Positions 1 to 6,495 of a DNA stretch of 9,627 nt are shown here, piece after piece. The position numbers and the translations under genes are program-made. The DNA lies in contig CAMOGO010000030.1 of assembly GCA_946614075.1 (NCBI GenBank), positions 1 through 9,627 on the forward strand, read 5' to 3'. This DNA comes from an uncultured Lachnospiraceae bacterium. Its GTDB lineage: Bacteria > Bacillota_A > Clostridia > Lachnospirales > Lachnospiraceae. Under the pieces are notes generated by a model that had not been told where the DNA came from, did no database searches, and saw only the letters and a program-made list of their open reading frames with translations. Within the stretch, counting starts at the first letter, position 1, and each line of letters starts with the position of its first letter.

Positions 1-1154
1 ACGCAGATGCCGGAGCCGAAGCCCATGTAATTGGACTGGATCGCGGAGACCATATTCCCCTCGCCGTCGGCCGTGCAGTAGTAGACCGTGCCGCCGCTCC
101 TGGGATCGCCGGCCTCCGGATACAGGGCCTGGTCGCCGATCAAGGCGCGCCGGCCGGCCAGATAGCTTTCGGAAAGCAGGTCTGACACCTTTGTCTTCAT
201 GAAGGCCGGGTCTGCCACGTATTTCCGGGTGTCGGCGAAGGCGAGCTTGATCGCCTCGATGCAGCGATGGTAGACCATCGGGTCTTCCCGGTCGTTTCCC
301 AGATCAAACCCCTGAAGGATCTGAAAGGCCATGAGGGCCGTGATCCCGTGCCCGTTCGGGGGCAGCTCCCACACGTCGTAACCACGGTAATTAACGCTGA
401 CCGGCTCCACCCAGTCGGGATGGTACCCGGTGAAGTCCGACTCATCGAAGAATCCCCCGGTCTCCTTCGAGAAGGAGACCATTTTTTTCATGAGACTGCC
501 TTTGTAGAAGCTCTCGCCATCGGTCGTGGCGATCTCCCGGATCGTCGCGGCGTAGTCCGGGTTCCGGAAGAGCTCTCCGGGAGCCGGGGTTTTTCCGAAG
601 GTTTTCAGCCATGGGCCAAAGACCTCGGGCGTCTGTTCATGATCCCGGCGCACGCGCTTTGCGGCGATCTCCCACTGCGGCGAGACATGCGGGCTGACCG
701 GGAAGCCTTCCTCCGCATATCGGGCGGCGGGCTCCTACAGCTTCTTCAAAGGCATGGTTCCGAAACGCTTCGCAAGCTCGCACCATCCGCCGACGGCTCC
801 GGGCACCATGACCGGGAGCCAGCCTCCGGCCGGTACCGCGTCAAATCCCCGCTGCCGCACGATGTCTGCGCTTAAGCCCGCCGGGGAAAAACCGGAGGCA
901 TTCATCCCGTAGAGCTTGCCCTGCGTCCAAACCAGGAAGAACGCGTCGGACCCCAGTCCGTTCCCGGTCGGCTCCAGGAGGGGCAGGGCTCCCGCCATCG
1001 CGACCGCGGCATCGACGGCGTTTCCTCCCTCCTGCATGACGCGGACGCCGATCGCGCTGGCAAGCGGCTGCGTCGAGCAGGCCATCCCGTTTTTCGCGTA
1101 GACAACGTTCCGGATGGATGGATATCGGTGGCTTCGTGCGTCAAAAGCTAACAT
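1..1154 (-). pseudogene. Gamma-glutamyltransferase (YwrD-like), interrupted by an in-frame amber codon; 3' end outside the window
   Basis: Gamma-glutamyltransferases are Ntn hydrolases that self-cleave before a catalytic Thr and transfer or hydrolyse gamma-glutamyl groups such as that of glutathione. The start at 1154 has an AAAGGA ribosome site about 8 nt upstream. The N-terminus carries YwrD-type family motifs: RYPSIRNVVYAKNGM, then QEGGNAVDAAVA and EPTGNGLGSDAF. After 139 codons the frame meets TAG at 735-737, inside the conserved L-L-E-P-A stretch (read as L-stop-E-P-A). Beyond it the same frame stays open for 244 codons to the window edge and remains family-like: EPAARYAEEGFPVSP, PPNGHG, then GGTVYYC at the processing site (catalytic Thr codon at 87-89) and NYMGFGSGI. 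There is no visible signal peptide, which suits cytoplasmic YwrD-like members. The simplest reading is a recent nonsense mutation (one base from TTG, Leu); a sequencing error or amber read-through is possible. Confidence 0.88.
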
Positions 1155-1187
1155 TTCTCGATTCCTTTCGTGCAATAAATTGAGTCT

Positions 1188-1216
1188 ACCATAGCATTCC
1201 CTTTTGCCCGAATCAA
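1188..1216 (-). promoter_or_regulatory. Predicted sigma-70 type promoter of the gamma-glutamyltransferase gene
   Basis: On the minus strand, TTGATT (1216-1211) is followed after exactly 17 nt by TATGGT (1193-1188), preceded by TG-N to give an extended -10 (TGCTATGGT). It lies 34 nt upstream of the start codon. This suggests that the interrupted gene is still transcribed independently of the reductase gene upstream. Confidence 0.55.
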
Positions 1217-1266
1217 TCGCATTTTTGGTTTTCTTCCCGGCCGGAAAATATTTTCTGGCACATAAG

Positions 1267-1312
1267 AAGGGCCGGATGTCAGACCCCTTGACGGATCCGG
1301 CACCCGGCCCTT
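1267..1312 (-). terminator. Probable rho-independent terminator after the 514-residue reductase gene
   Basis: AAGGGCCGG (1267-1275) pairs perfectly with CCGGCCCTT (1304-1312). A nested alternative hairpin pairs GCCGGATGTCA with TGAC and ATCCGGC (1271-1301). On the minus strand the outer stem is preceded by an A run and followed by TTCTTAT, a weak U tract. It sits 70 bp past the reductase stop and before the promoter of the next gene. On the plus strand it is followed by TTTTT, so it could work in both directions. Confidence 0.6.
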
Positions 1313-1381
1313 TTTCACACATCGGATTATTCAGTTTGCCTCTGCCTGCGCCCCAGGATTATCTCAGCGGTGCAAAGACAC

Positions 1382-2926
1382 TTACAGCAGCGTCACCGCA
1401 TCCTTTGCGGCGGTGCGGCCGGAGTTGATGTTGTTTGCGTTGCAAGAGGCCGGAACCTCAATGCCGTAGGACTCGCGATACAGTTCGCAGCCATCGGTGC
1501 CTACCGCGTACAGGCCGATGATCGGGGTCAGGTCCTCGCGCAGGACACGGAACTTCCGGTCAACCTTCATGCCGCCGATTGAGCAGCGGAACAGGATGCT
1601 CTGACGGAATGCATAGAACGGTGCCTCCGTGAGCGGTACCAGGAAATCGGCCGGCTTCGAGAAATCGCTGTCGACTCCGCTCTCGCAGAAGGAATTGTAA
1701 CGCTCCACCTCACTGGTCAGGACACCGGGCTCAAATCCCAGCTGTGCGCCAAGATCCTCCAGGGTATCGGCCTTGAAGATGTCCGTAGCTCCTGCTGCCA
1801 GGTTCTCCTCGATCAGTCCGCCAGCACCTTCGGCCGTCTTCTCCAGCTCTGCCAGGACATTTCCGTCCACCAGAACGTAAGAGGCCTTCTGCTCGTGGAC
1901 AGCGTTCTTGGAGTTGGCATCCGCGTATGCCTTGCAGTTCTCATCGACATAGCGCTCGCCTTCCTCATTGACCCAGAGGGCGTAGGCATAGTTGGCAAGA
2001 GCCGTTGCCAGGTTGAACGGATCCTTGATGGAGTCCGTGGACATGCCGATAATGTAAGGTCTGCCCAGGAAGGTGCGGTTCTTGGAGACATCCCAGCCGC
2101 CGACCTCGGTCGCCATGTCGATGCCATCGCCCTGGCAGCTCGGAATGCCGGTGATGTACTGGCTGTCCTTCGGGAAGCCTCTCTTTTCCAGGGCATCTGC
2201 GGAGCTTGCGTAGCCGCCGGTCGCCAGGATGACTGCCTTGCAGTTGATCTTGATCACGCCGTCCGCGGTCTCCGCCAGGATGCCGCAGATCTCATCGTTC
2301 TCGGTCAGGAGCTTGCGGGCCCTGGTGCCAAGCAGGATCTCGGCGCCGTTCTCTTCGGCCTTCGCCGTCATCTGCGGAATGTAGGAATCAATGCCCTTGC
2401 CGGTCTTGAACCAGTGGAAAGCACTGACATGGCCAAGATTATGATAATTGTCCACAACGCCGGAGAACTCGACTCCGTTATCCTCGAGCCACTGGATATT
2501 CTCGGCGGAATTGAAATACAGATCCTTCCAGAACAGGGTGTTCAGACGATAGTTGACCGAGCTGTTCTCGATGGTGACGATATCCGAAAACTCGATCGGG
2601 TCCATGTCCGTCTGATATTTGCTCTTCGCGGCAAAAACACCCTCGGTGCCATTGCCGTTGCCGCCCATGAAGTCGTTGGCCTCCAGAAGCATCACGCCGG
2701 CACCGAGCTCCGAAGCCTGGACCGCTGCCGACAGGCCGGACATACCGCCGCCGACGACAACGACATCCGTCGTATATTCCATGCTGACCTCCACGTCAGC
2801 GATATCCGCAGCAGGCATCTCCTCCTCTGCCTGAACTCCCAGGACAGGTGCCTTCGCCAGCACAGCAGCTCCTGCCGCAGCTGCCGCAGAAGCCTTCAGA
2901 AACGTTCTCCTTGACATGTCTTTCAT
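1382..2926 (-). CDS. Tat-exported FAD-dependent reductase (FAD_binding_2 / flavocytochrome c family), substrate unknown
   Basis: This 514-residue protein belongs to the fumarate reductase/urocanate reductase/3-ketosteroid dehydrogenase flavoprotein family. Residues 5-11 form a perfect twin-arginine motif (SRRTFLK), followed by an Ala-rich core and a likely cut after VQA near residue 33. The FAD-binding Rossmann motif is GGGMSG at 59-64, with Glu82 ending the second strand, then GGNGNGTEG at 88-96, ATGGYASS at 235-242 and the C-terminal cap GLYAVGTDG near 471-479 with NNINSGR near 498-504. There is no FMN-binding (flavin-transferase target) domain, no haem CxxCH motif and no lipobox Cys, so electrons must come from a separate donor. 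The region where fumarate reductases carry their proton-donating Arg (an NExxxRD-like stretch) reads DENCKAYADAN, arguing against fumarate as substrate. AAGGAGG lies 9 nt before the chosen ATG. The gene is divergent from lysR1, its likely regulator. Confidence 0.85.
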   Translation of the reverse strand: MKDMSRRTFLKASAAAAAGAAVLAKAPVLGVQAEEEMPAADIADVEVSMEYTTDVVVVGGGMSGLSAAVQASELGAGVMLLEANDFMGGNGNGTEGVFAAKSKYQTDMDPIEFSDIVTIENSSVNYRLNTLFWKDLYFNSAENIQWLEDNGVEFSGVVDNYHNLGHVSAFHWFKTGKGIDSYIPQMTAKAEENGAEILLGTRARKLLTENDEICGILAETADGVIKINCKAVILATGGYASSADALEKRGFPKDSQYITGIPSCQGDGIDMATEVGGWDVSKNRTFLGRPYIIGMSTDSIKDPFNLATALANYAYALWVNEEGERYVDENCKAYADANSKNAVHEQKASYVLVDGNVLAELEKTAEGAGGLIEENLAAGATDIFKADTLEDLGAQLGFEPGVLTSEVERYNSFCESGVDSDFSKPADFLVPLTEAPFYAFRQSILFRCSIGGMKVDRKFRVLREDLTPIIGLYAVGTDGCELYRESYGIEVPASCNANNINSGRTAAKDAVTLL

Positions 2927-2953
2927 AATGAAATACCTCCTTCCACATCAAGC

Positions 2954-2984
2954 ATACGATAAGAATTCTCCTATAGAATCGTAT
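2954..2984. promoter_or_regulatory. Nested dyad operator with a LysR T-N11-A box
   Basis: ATACGAT (2954-2960) and ATCGTAT (2978-2984) are perfect inverted repeats. Nested and off-centre inside them is ATTCTcctatAGAAT (2965-2979), a perfect 5-bp dyad that matches the LysR-family T-N11-A box (T2966, A2978). The dyad overlaps the predicted -10 and start site of the reductase promoter. lysR1 is transcribed divergently, so binding by its product is the natural inference. It is not demonstrated. Confidence 0.6.
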
Positions 2985-3006
2985 CCGCTTTTGTGCATGT
3001 TGTCCA
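2978..3006 (-). promoter_or_regulatory. Predicted promoter of the 514-residue reductase gene
   Basis: On the minus strand, TGGACA (3006-3001, five of six to the -35 consensus) is followed after 17 nt by TACGAT (2983-2978, four of six to the -10). The -10 coincides with the outer arm of the dyad operator, so occupancy there would be expected to affect initiation directly. Confidence 0.45.
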
Positions 3007-3060
3007 TCAAATCGCGGTTGACAATCCGTAATCTTGTTTGATATTCTGAAAATGCACAAA
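2990..3060. repeat. Widely spaced 9-bp perfect inverted repeat in the divergent promoter region
   Basis: TTTGTGCAT at 2990-2998 and ATGCACAAA at 3052-3060 are exact reverse complements with a 53-bp spacer. Their centres are 62 bp apart, close to six helical turns. The arms bracket the lysR1 promoter and lie beside the reductase promoter. This would suit a LysR tetramer or a looping regulator, but the role is inferred from position only. Confidence 0.5.
3018..3047 (+). promoter_or_regulatory. Predicted sigma-70 type promoter of lysR1
   Basis: A consensus TTGACA (3018-3023) is followed after 18 nt by TATTCT (3042-3047). Transcription would start near 3054, giving a leader of about 50 nt that contains the Shine-Dalgarno sequence and the hairpin before the lysR1 start codon. 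Confidence 0.6.
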
Positions 3061-3064
3061 TTTC

Positions 3065-3106
3065 AGGAAAGGAGCGCGGCAGTGCAGTCAAGGCTGCCCG
3101 CGTCAG
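3065..3106 (+). promoter_or_regulatory. Ribosome binding site separated from the lysR1 start by a hairpin
   Basis: The strong Shine-Dalgarno AGGAAAGGAG (3065-3074) is 32 nt from the ATG at 3107, too far for ordinary initiation. Between them CGCGGCAG (3075-3082) pairs with CTGCCCGCG (3094-3102) with one bulged C, leaving an 11-nt loop. Folding this stem would bring the Shine-Dalgarno to within a few nucleotides of the start codon. The same site is also spaced ideally (7 nt) for a GTG at 3082 that opens an 18-codon out-of-frame reading frame ending at 3138. Confidence 0.5.
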
Positions 3107-3991
3107 ATGGAGCTCCGACAACTTCACTATTTCGATGAACTCAGCAGATGCCTAAGTTACCGGGAAGCCGCACAGCTTCTTTTTATCACACCGCAGGCGC
3201 TCAGCAAATCCATCCAGTCCCTGGAGGAAGAGCTGGATGTCTCTCTTTTTGACCGCACCACGCGCTTCGTCCGCCTGACCGAGGAGGGCGAATTCTTTGC
3301 CGGACGCATACGCGGCATTTTAAAGGATCTGGATCGCTCCGTCCTGCAGGTGAAGGAGCTGGCCGGTCACGGCACCATCATCCATTTCGGCCTCTTCCGC
3401 GGTGGTTTTCTGTTCCTGGACATGGAAAAGATTCGTCATTTCCAGAAGGAGAACCCTGAGATTCATGTTGCCTTTCACGAGGCTCCGGACAGTGACCTTG
3501 AGGAGATGCTGCGTTCCGGAGATCTGGATCTTTGCTTCTGTATGTTCAGCAGGAAATCTTCCGAGGAGTTCCTCTCTCACGCTTCCCAGTCTGCGCAGAT
3601 GTTCCTGATGACAAGCCGCAATCATCCTCTCTCTGGCAAGCCGGAGGCTTCTCTGGAGGACATCGCGGATCAGACCCTCATCCTTTCCCCGGATTTCTCA
3701 AACTACGAGACGTTTTTCACGTCCCTCTGTGAGAAGAAGACAGGAAAAAAGCCGGAGGTGCTCAAATTCACCTCCGACTATATGATGATCTGCCAGTCCG
3801 TCAGCGAGGGCCGCGGCGTTTCCTTCGTCTCAGGCCCCCGCCTGGCTTCTCTGCGCGAGACCCGGAACGACCTCTCTTTCGTTCCCTGCCCCCGCCCGGA
3901 ATGTGATCGGGTGCTGCATCTTTTTACCAGGAAGGACGTTCCCTTGTCCCCTTCGGTGAGGATGCTGATCGATTGCCTGAAGGGAGTTTAG
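3107..3991 (+). CDS. LysR family transcriptional regulator (lysR1), probable regulator of the divergent reductase gene
   Basis: At 294 residues this has the normal LysR length and architecture. An N-terminal winged helix-turn-helix covers residues 1-60 (MELRQLHYFDELSRCLSYRE, then AAQLLFITPQALSKSIQSLE and the FDRTT wing). A linker helix follows to about 88, then a two-lobed effector-binding domain from about 91 (IIHFGLFRGG). The ATG at 3107 is chosen because MELRQLHYF is the usual LysR beginning and no in-frame start lies nearer the strong Shine-Dalgarno, which is 32 nt upstream across a hairpin. It is transcribed away from the Tat reductase gene with a shared 180-bp control region, the classical arrangement for a LysR regulator and its target. 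The effector, probably the reductase substrate or a relative, cannot be deduced. Its 3' end converges with the ferredoxin gene. Confidence 0.92.
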   Translation: MELRQLHYFDELSRCLSYREAAQLLFITPQALSKSIQSLEEELDVSLFDRTTRFVRLTEEGEFFAGRIRGILKDLDRSVLQVKELAGHGTIIHFGLFRGGFLFLDMEKIRHFQKENPEIHVAFHEAPDSDLEEMLRSGDLDLCFCMFSRKSSEEFLSHASQSAQMFLMTSRNHPLSGKPEASLEDIADQTLILSPDFSNYETFFTSLCEKKTGKKPEVLKFTSDYMMICQSVSEGRGVSFVSGPRLASLRETRNDLSFVPCPRPECDRVLHLFTRKDVPLSPSVRMLIDCLKGV

Positions 3992-3993
3992 AC

Positions 3994-4034
3994 CGCTGAG
4001 AGACACGCTGTCGTAAAGAGGCGGTCTCTCAGCG
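3994..4034. terminator. Strong hairpin between convergent lysR1 and the ferredoxin gene, possible bidirectional terminator
   Basis: CGCTGAGAGAC (3994-4004) pairs perfectly with GTCTCTCAGCG (4024-4034), and after one bulged A a further CGC/GCG pairs inside. It starts 3 nt after the lysR1 stop and ends 12 nt before the ferredoxin stop codon is reached from the other side. Neither strand has a proper U tract after the stem, so it is either a weak bidirectional terminator or an RNA 3'-end stabiliser. Confidence 0.5.
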
Positions 4035-4046
4035 CAATGGAACATG

Positions 4047-4325
4047 CTATTTCTTTGTCTCTCCTTCTTCCTCCACAGGCATGACGGAGGTGAAGGTGCG
4101 AAGCCCACGCATGGGGACCGGTGAATACTCAAACATGGTGTCTACCATCATAAGGGAATTGCCCAGGCAGCCAAGATAGCACTGGCCGCAGCTTTGGCAG
4201 TTCTCGGGGAAGGCGATGACAGATTTCTGTGTTGTCTCATCAAAATAAAACACATCCATCGGGCAGCGGTTAACACAGTTCCTGCAGCCGATGCAGGCAT
4301 TAATATCTCTACGTGCGACGCTCAT
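4047..4325 (-). CDS. 2x[4Fe-4S] ferredoxin-type protein, short AprB-like partner of the upstream flavoprotein
   Basis: This 92-residue protein carries two four-cysteine cluster motifs: CIGCRNCVNRCP at about residues 11-22 and CQSCGQCYLGC at about 43-53, each expected to bind a [4Fe-4S] cluster. The segment after the second cluster (MFEYSPVPMRGLRT) resembles the tail of adenylylsulfate reductase beta subunits, in which a similar proline-containing PLRG stretch contacts the alpha subunit. The protein is much shorter than typical AprB. The start lies 15 nt after the stop of the flavoprotein gene, with GAAAGGAG 8 nt before the ATG, so the two are co-transcribed. It has no signal peptide of its own. 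If it works with the Tat-exported flavoprotein it must be exported bound to it. It presumably passes electrons one at a time to or from the FAD subunit. Confidence 0.85.
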   Translation of the reverse strand: MSVARRDINACIGCRNCVNRCPMDVFYFDETTQKSVIAFPENCQSCGQCYLGCLGNSLMMVDTMFEYSPVPMRGLRTFTSVMPVEEEGETKK

Positions 4326-4340
4326 TTTCTCTCTCCTTTC

Positions 4341-6401
4341 CTAGTGGCTGTAAGAGCCCTGATTCTCTTCGACCTGGATTCCCAGCTTTTCGGCTTCGCC
4401 GGGGAACAAAAGGACATAACGCTTCTCATGTGCCTCCTCAAGATCTCCCTTCCACTCGTCCGGAATGTCGATCTTCTTGCAGGCGACTTCACCGTTCTCA
4501 TCTTTATAGACGCCTACATGGCACAGCCAGTTTTCGTCGTCCCGAAAAGGATAATCCGAGCGGTAATGCATGCCGCGGCTCTCGGTGCGGTATAAGTTCG
4601 CCCTCAGCTTCATCTCTGCGGAGAGTGTTTTATGCTTGGCCTCCAGGCAAAGGCGAAGGTCGTGGCCGGTATAGCCCATGAGTTTCGGAAGAAGCTCGTC
4701 ACGAATCAGCTCCACCTGCATCAAAGCCGCGGTCAGAGCCTTCTCGGACTTAACAACGTGCACGCCTGCAGCTACCATGATGGTGCGAAGCTTCTCTACC
4801 ACAAAGTTGGGATCCACGCCCTTCTTCTTCTGGCTCGGCTCAAAGATTTCATCGATGATCGTGCTCACCTGAGCAGTGTCCTGTTCGGGAAGCTCAACGG
4901 AGGCTGCATAGTCCGCGGCTGCCTGGCCGGAATGGTTCCCCATGATGCAGCAGCAAGGATGATTCGTCTGGACATTGAAGATAGCTCCGTTGATCTGGCT
5001 GCCGTAAATGCCGTTGCCTGCCACATAGAGCCCGGGGATTCCGGTGTATCCTTCCCTGTCATCCCAACCGCAGAACACGCCGCAGCTCAGCTGGCTGTTC
5101 ATGCCCGGGGCTGCGCCAAAGATGTCGCGGACACGCTCCTTGCTTCTCTTATAGCCGGTGTTCCGGGGATCCGTCTCGCCATACTCGTTGGTAATGATCG
5201 TCGTAGCCCCCGTAAAGGCGCTCTGCCATGTGGTTCCGTCCTGAGGCTCCAGGCCCTCCAGTACAGACGCGAGGCGATAGGTGATTTTGCTGCGGGATTT
5301 CTTCAGGCAGTACTCATCCACGGAGTCCACCGTTGCTCCGATGGCGCTTCCGCTCATGTTCTCGCAATACTCCCAGGTATTGTCGTAAAAATAGTTGCCC
5401 GGCGCATAGGAAGCCGTCTGATGGAAATCATCGAACTCCTTGCCCACAAAGGGAAGGCCCAGATTATAGCAGATGTACTCACCGTCGAAGGTGTCTTCGG
5501 AGGTCGGGTATCCGGTAGGCTTCATGGAGCCGGTGCCGGTGCACATGCAGATCGCTTTGCAGCGGAACGTGATGGGCGTGGCGCTCTTGACGTGGAAACC
5601 GACTCCACCGCTGATCTTGCCGTCGGTCATGGTTACGTCGACAAACATTGTATGGTCTACCACTGGAATCTCATGCTCCTGCAGGATTCCCATCCATTTT
5701 TCCTGACGCATGGATCCAAGGAACTCCATTCGGTAGCCGCGTGGATCCCAGGCATCCCAATAGCCCGATTCCTTAGCGGTCGGATAAGTCTCCATCAGTC
5801 CCAGGTCGCGGTTTTCCTGGACAACCTGTGCAGATTCATCCAGCCAAGTCTCAAACCATCCCATATTGGCGATGTACTCTCCGCCCTTCAGCATCGCCAG
5901 ACGGCATCCTTCTCTGTCGTCAAAGTCAGGCAGGAAGTATGTTGCTCCCTGTGAAAAAGGCGAAAGGCCAGAGAAACCAGGACATCCTTTGTCCACAACG
6001 ATAACGTTTGCGCCGGCTTTTTTGGCTGTCAAAGCAGCATGAAGACCTGCCCATCCGCATCCGATTACCAGCACATCACATTCGTATTCCGTCTGTTCGG
6101 GAGACGGCACATCCGGCAGATACTGACGCTCAACCAGCGCCTTCTCGCCCAAGCTTGTCGTGGTGTCCTCGGCAAAGGGACCTGGCGTGTCCGGGTAAGG
6201 ATTGTCTTCCGACGCGATACGATCACGTACGGGAATTTCCGAGGTTTCGGAGGCAGCCTGTGCTGCATCAGCCGCTGCCGGGGTTTCCGGTGCCTTTTCC
6301 TCTTCTGCCGCCACAGACAGTCCGGAAGCCATCGTTCCAAGATATGCCGCTCCGACTGCGGCTCCTTTTAGAAAATCTCTTCGGGAAAACTGCTTTTTCA
6401 T
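4341..6401 (-). CDS. Tat-exported FAD flavoprotein of the fumarate reductase/AprA type, substrate unknown
   Basis: At about 686 residues it is the FAD-bearing subunit of an exported oxidoreductase. Residues 5-12 give a perfect Tat motif (FSRRDFLK), with probable cleavage after SVA near residue 31, followed by an Ala/Glu/Pro-rich linker to about 55. FAD binding is shown by VIGCGWAGL near 112-120 and Asp137, and by GLYVAGNGIYG near 456-466. The C-terminal helical domain from about 510 has the succinate dehydrogenase/AprA signature TESRGMHYRSDYPFRDDENW near 605-624. The position of the covalent-FAD His of SdhA is not His (GLSPFSQGA), so FAD is probably non-covalent, as in AprA. The usual HGANRLGAN substrate loop is replaced by GSQINGAIFNVQTNHPCCC. 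The start at 6401 is preferred over a GTG at 6425 because AAAGGA lies about 6 nt upstream of it and MKKQFSRRDFLK is a standard Tat start. It forms an operon with the ferredoxin gene. Confidence 0.85.
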   Translation of the reverse strand: MKKQFSRRDFLKGAAVGAAYLGTMASGLSVAAEEEKAPETPAAADAAQAASETSEIPVRDRIASEDNPYPDTPGPFAEDTTTSLGEKALVERQYLPDVPSPEQTEYECDVLVIGCGWAGLHAALTAKKAGANVIVVDKGCPGFSGLSPFSQGATYFLPDFDDREGCRLAMLKGGEYIANMGWFETWLDESAQVVQENRDLGLMETYPTAKESGYWDAWDPRGYRMEFLGSMRQEKWMGILQEHEIPVVDHTMFVDVTMTDGKISGGVGFHVKSATPITFRCKAICMCTGTGSMKPTGYPTSEDTFDGEYICYNLGLPFVGKEFDDFHQTASYAPGNYFYDNTWEYCENMSGSAIGATVDSVDEYCLKKSRSKITYRLASVLEGLEPQDGTTWQSAFTGATTIITNEYGETDPRNTGYKRSKERVRDIFGAAPGMNSQLSCGVFCGWDDREGYTGIPGLYVAGNGIYGSQINGAIFNVQTNHPCCCIMGNHSGQAAADYAASVELPEQDTAQVSTIIDEIFEPSQKKKGVDPNFVVEKLRTIMVAAGVHVVKSEKALTAALMQVELIRDELLPKLMGYTGHDLRLCLEAKHKTLSAEMKLRANLYRTESRGMHYRSDYPFRDDENWLCHVGVYKDENGEVACKKIDIPDEWKGDLEEAHEKRYVLLFPGEAEKLGIQVEENQGSYSH

Positions 6402-6495
6402 CCTATTTCCTTTCTGTTGATTCACATGTCTCTTATCCTGCGGCCGCCAGGAAAAATCGGTTTTGCTTATGGTATGAATTGTAACAGAAAGGAAA

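Noticed and set aside
267..875. 202-codon open frame on the plus strand opposite the gamma-glutamyltransferase gene
   Set aside because: The opposite strand reads continuously as gamma-glutamyltransferase apart from one TAG, so this frame is its shadow.
735..1322. Longer N-terminal extension of the gamma-glutamyltransferase to 1322
   Set aside because: The upstream part crosses the terminator hairpin and the predicted promoter and has no family similarity. The start at 1154 has a good ribosome site and begins just before the conserved motif.
1895..2914. 339-codon open frame on the plus strand opposite the 514-residue reductase
   Set aside because: Antisense shadow without motifs; the minus-strand frame carries the Tat, FAD and cap motifs.
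4632..5954. 440-codon open frame on the plus strand opposite the large flavoprotein
   Set aside because: It is antisense to a gene with clear family motifs, its translation has no recognisable domain, and such shadows are common opposite GC-rich genes. No ribosome site was seen.
6402..6425. GTG start at 6425 for the large flavoprotein
   Set aside because: It adds eight residues before MKKQFSRRDFLK and has no ribosome site, whereas the ATG at 6401 has one and gives a normal Tat leader.
6437..6451. Imperfect palindrome around a GCGGCCGC core
   Set aside because: Symmetry is broken by an offset in the arms and it has no U tract or obvious role, so it was not called an operator or terminator.
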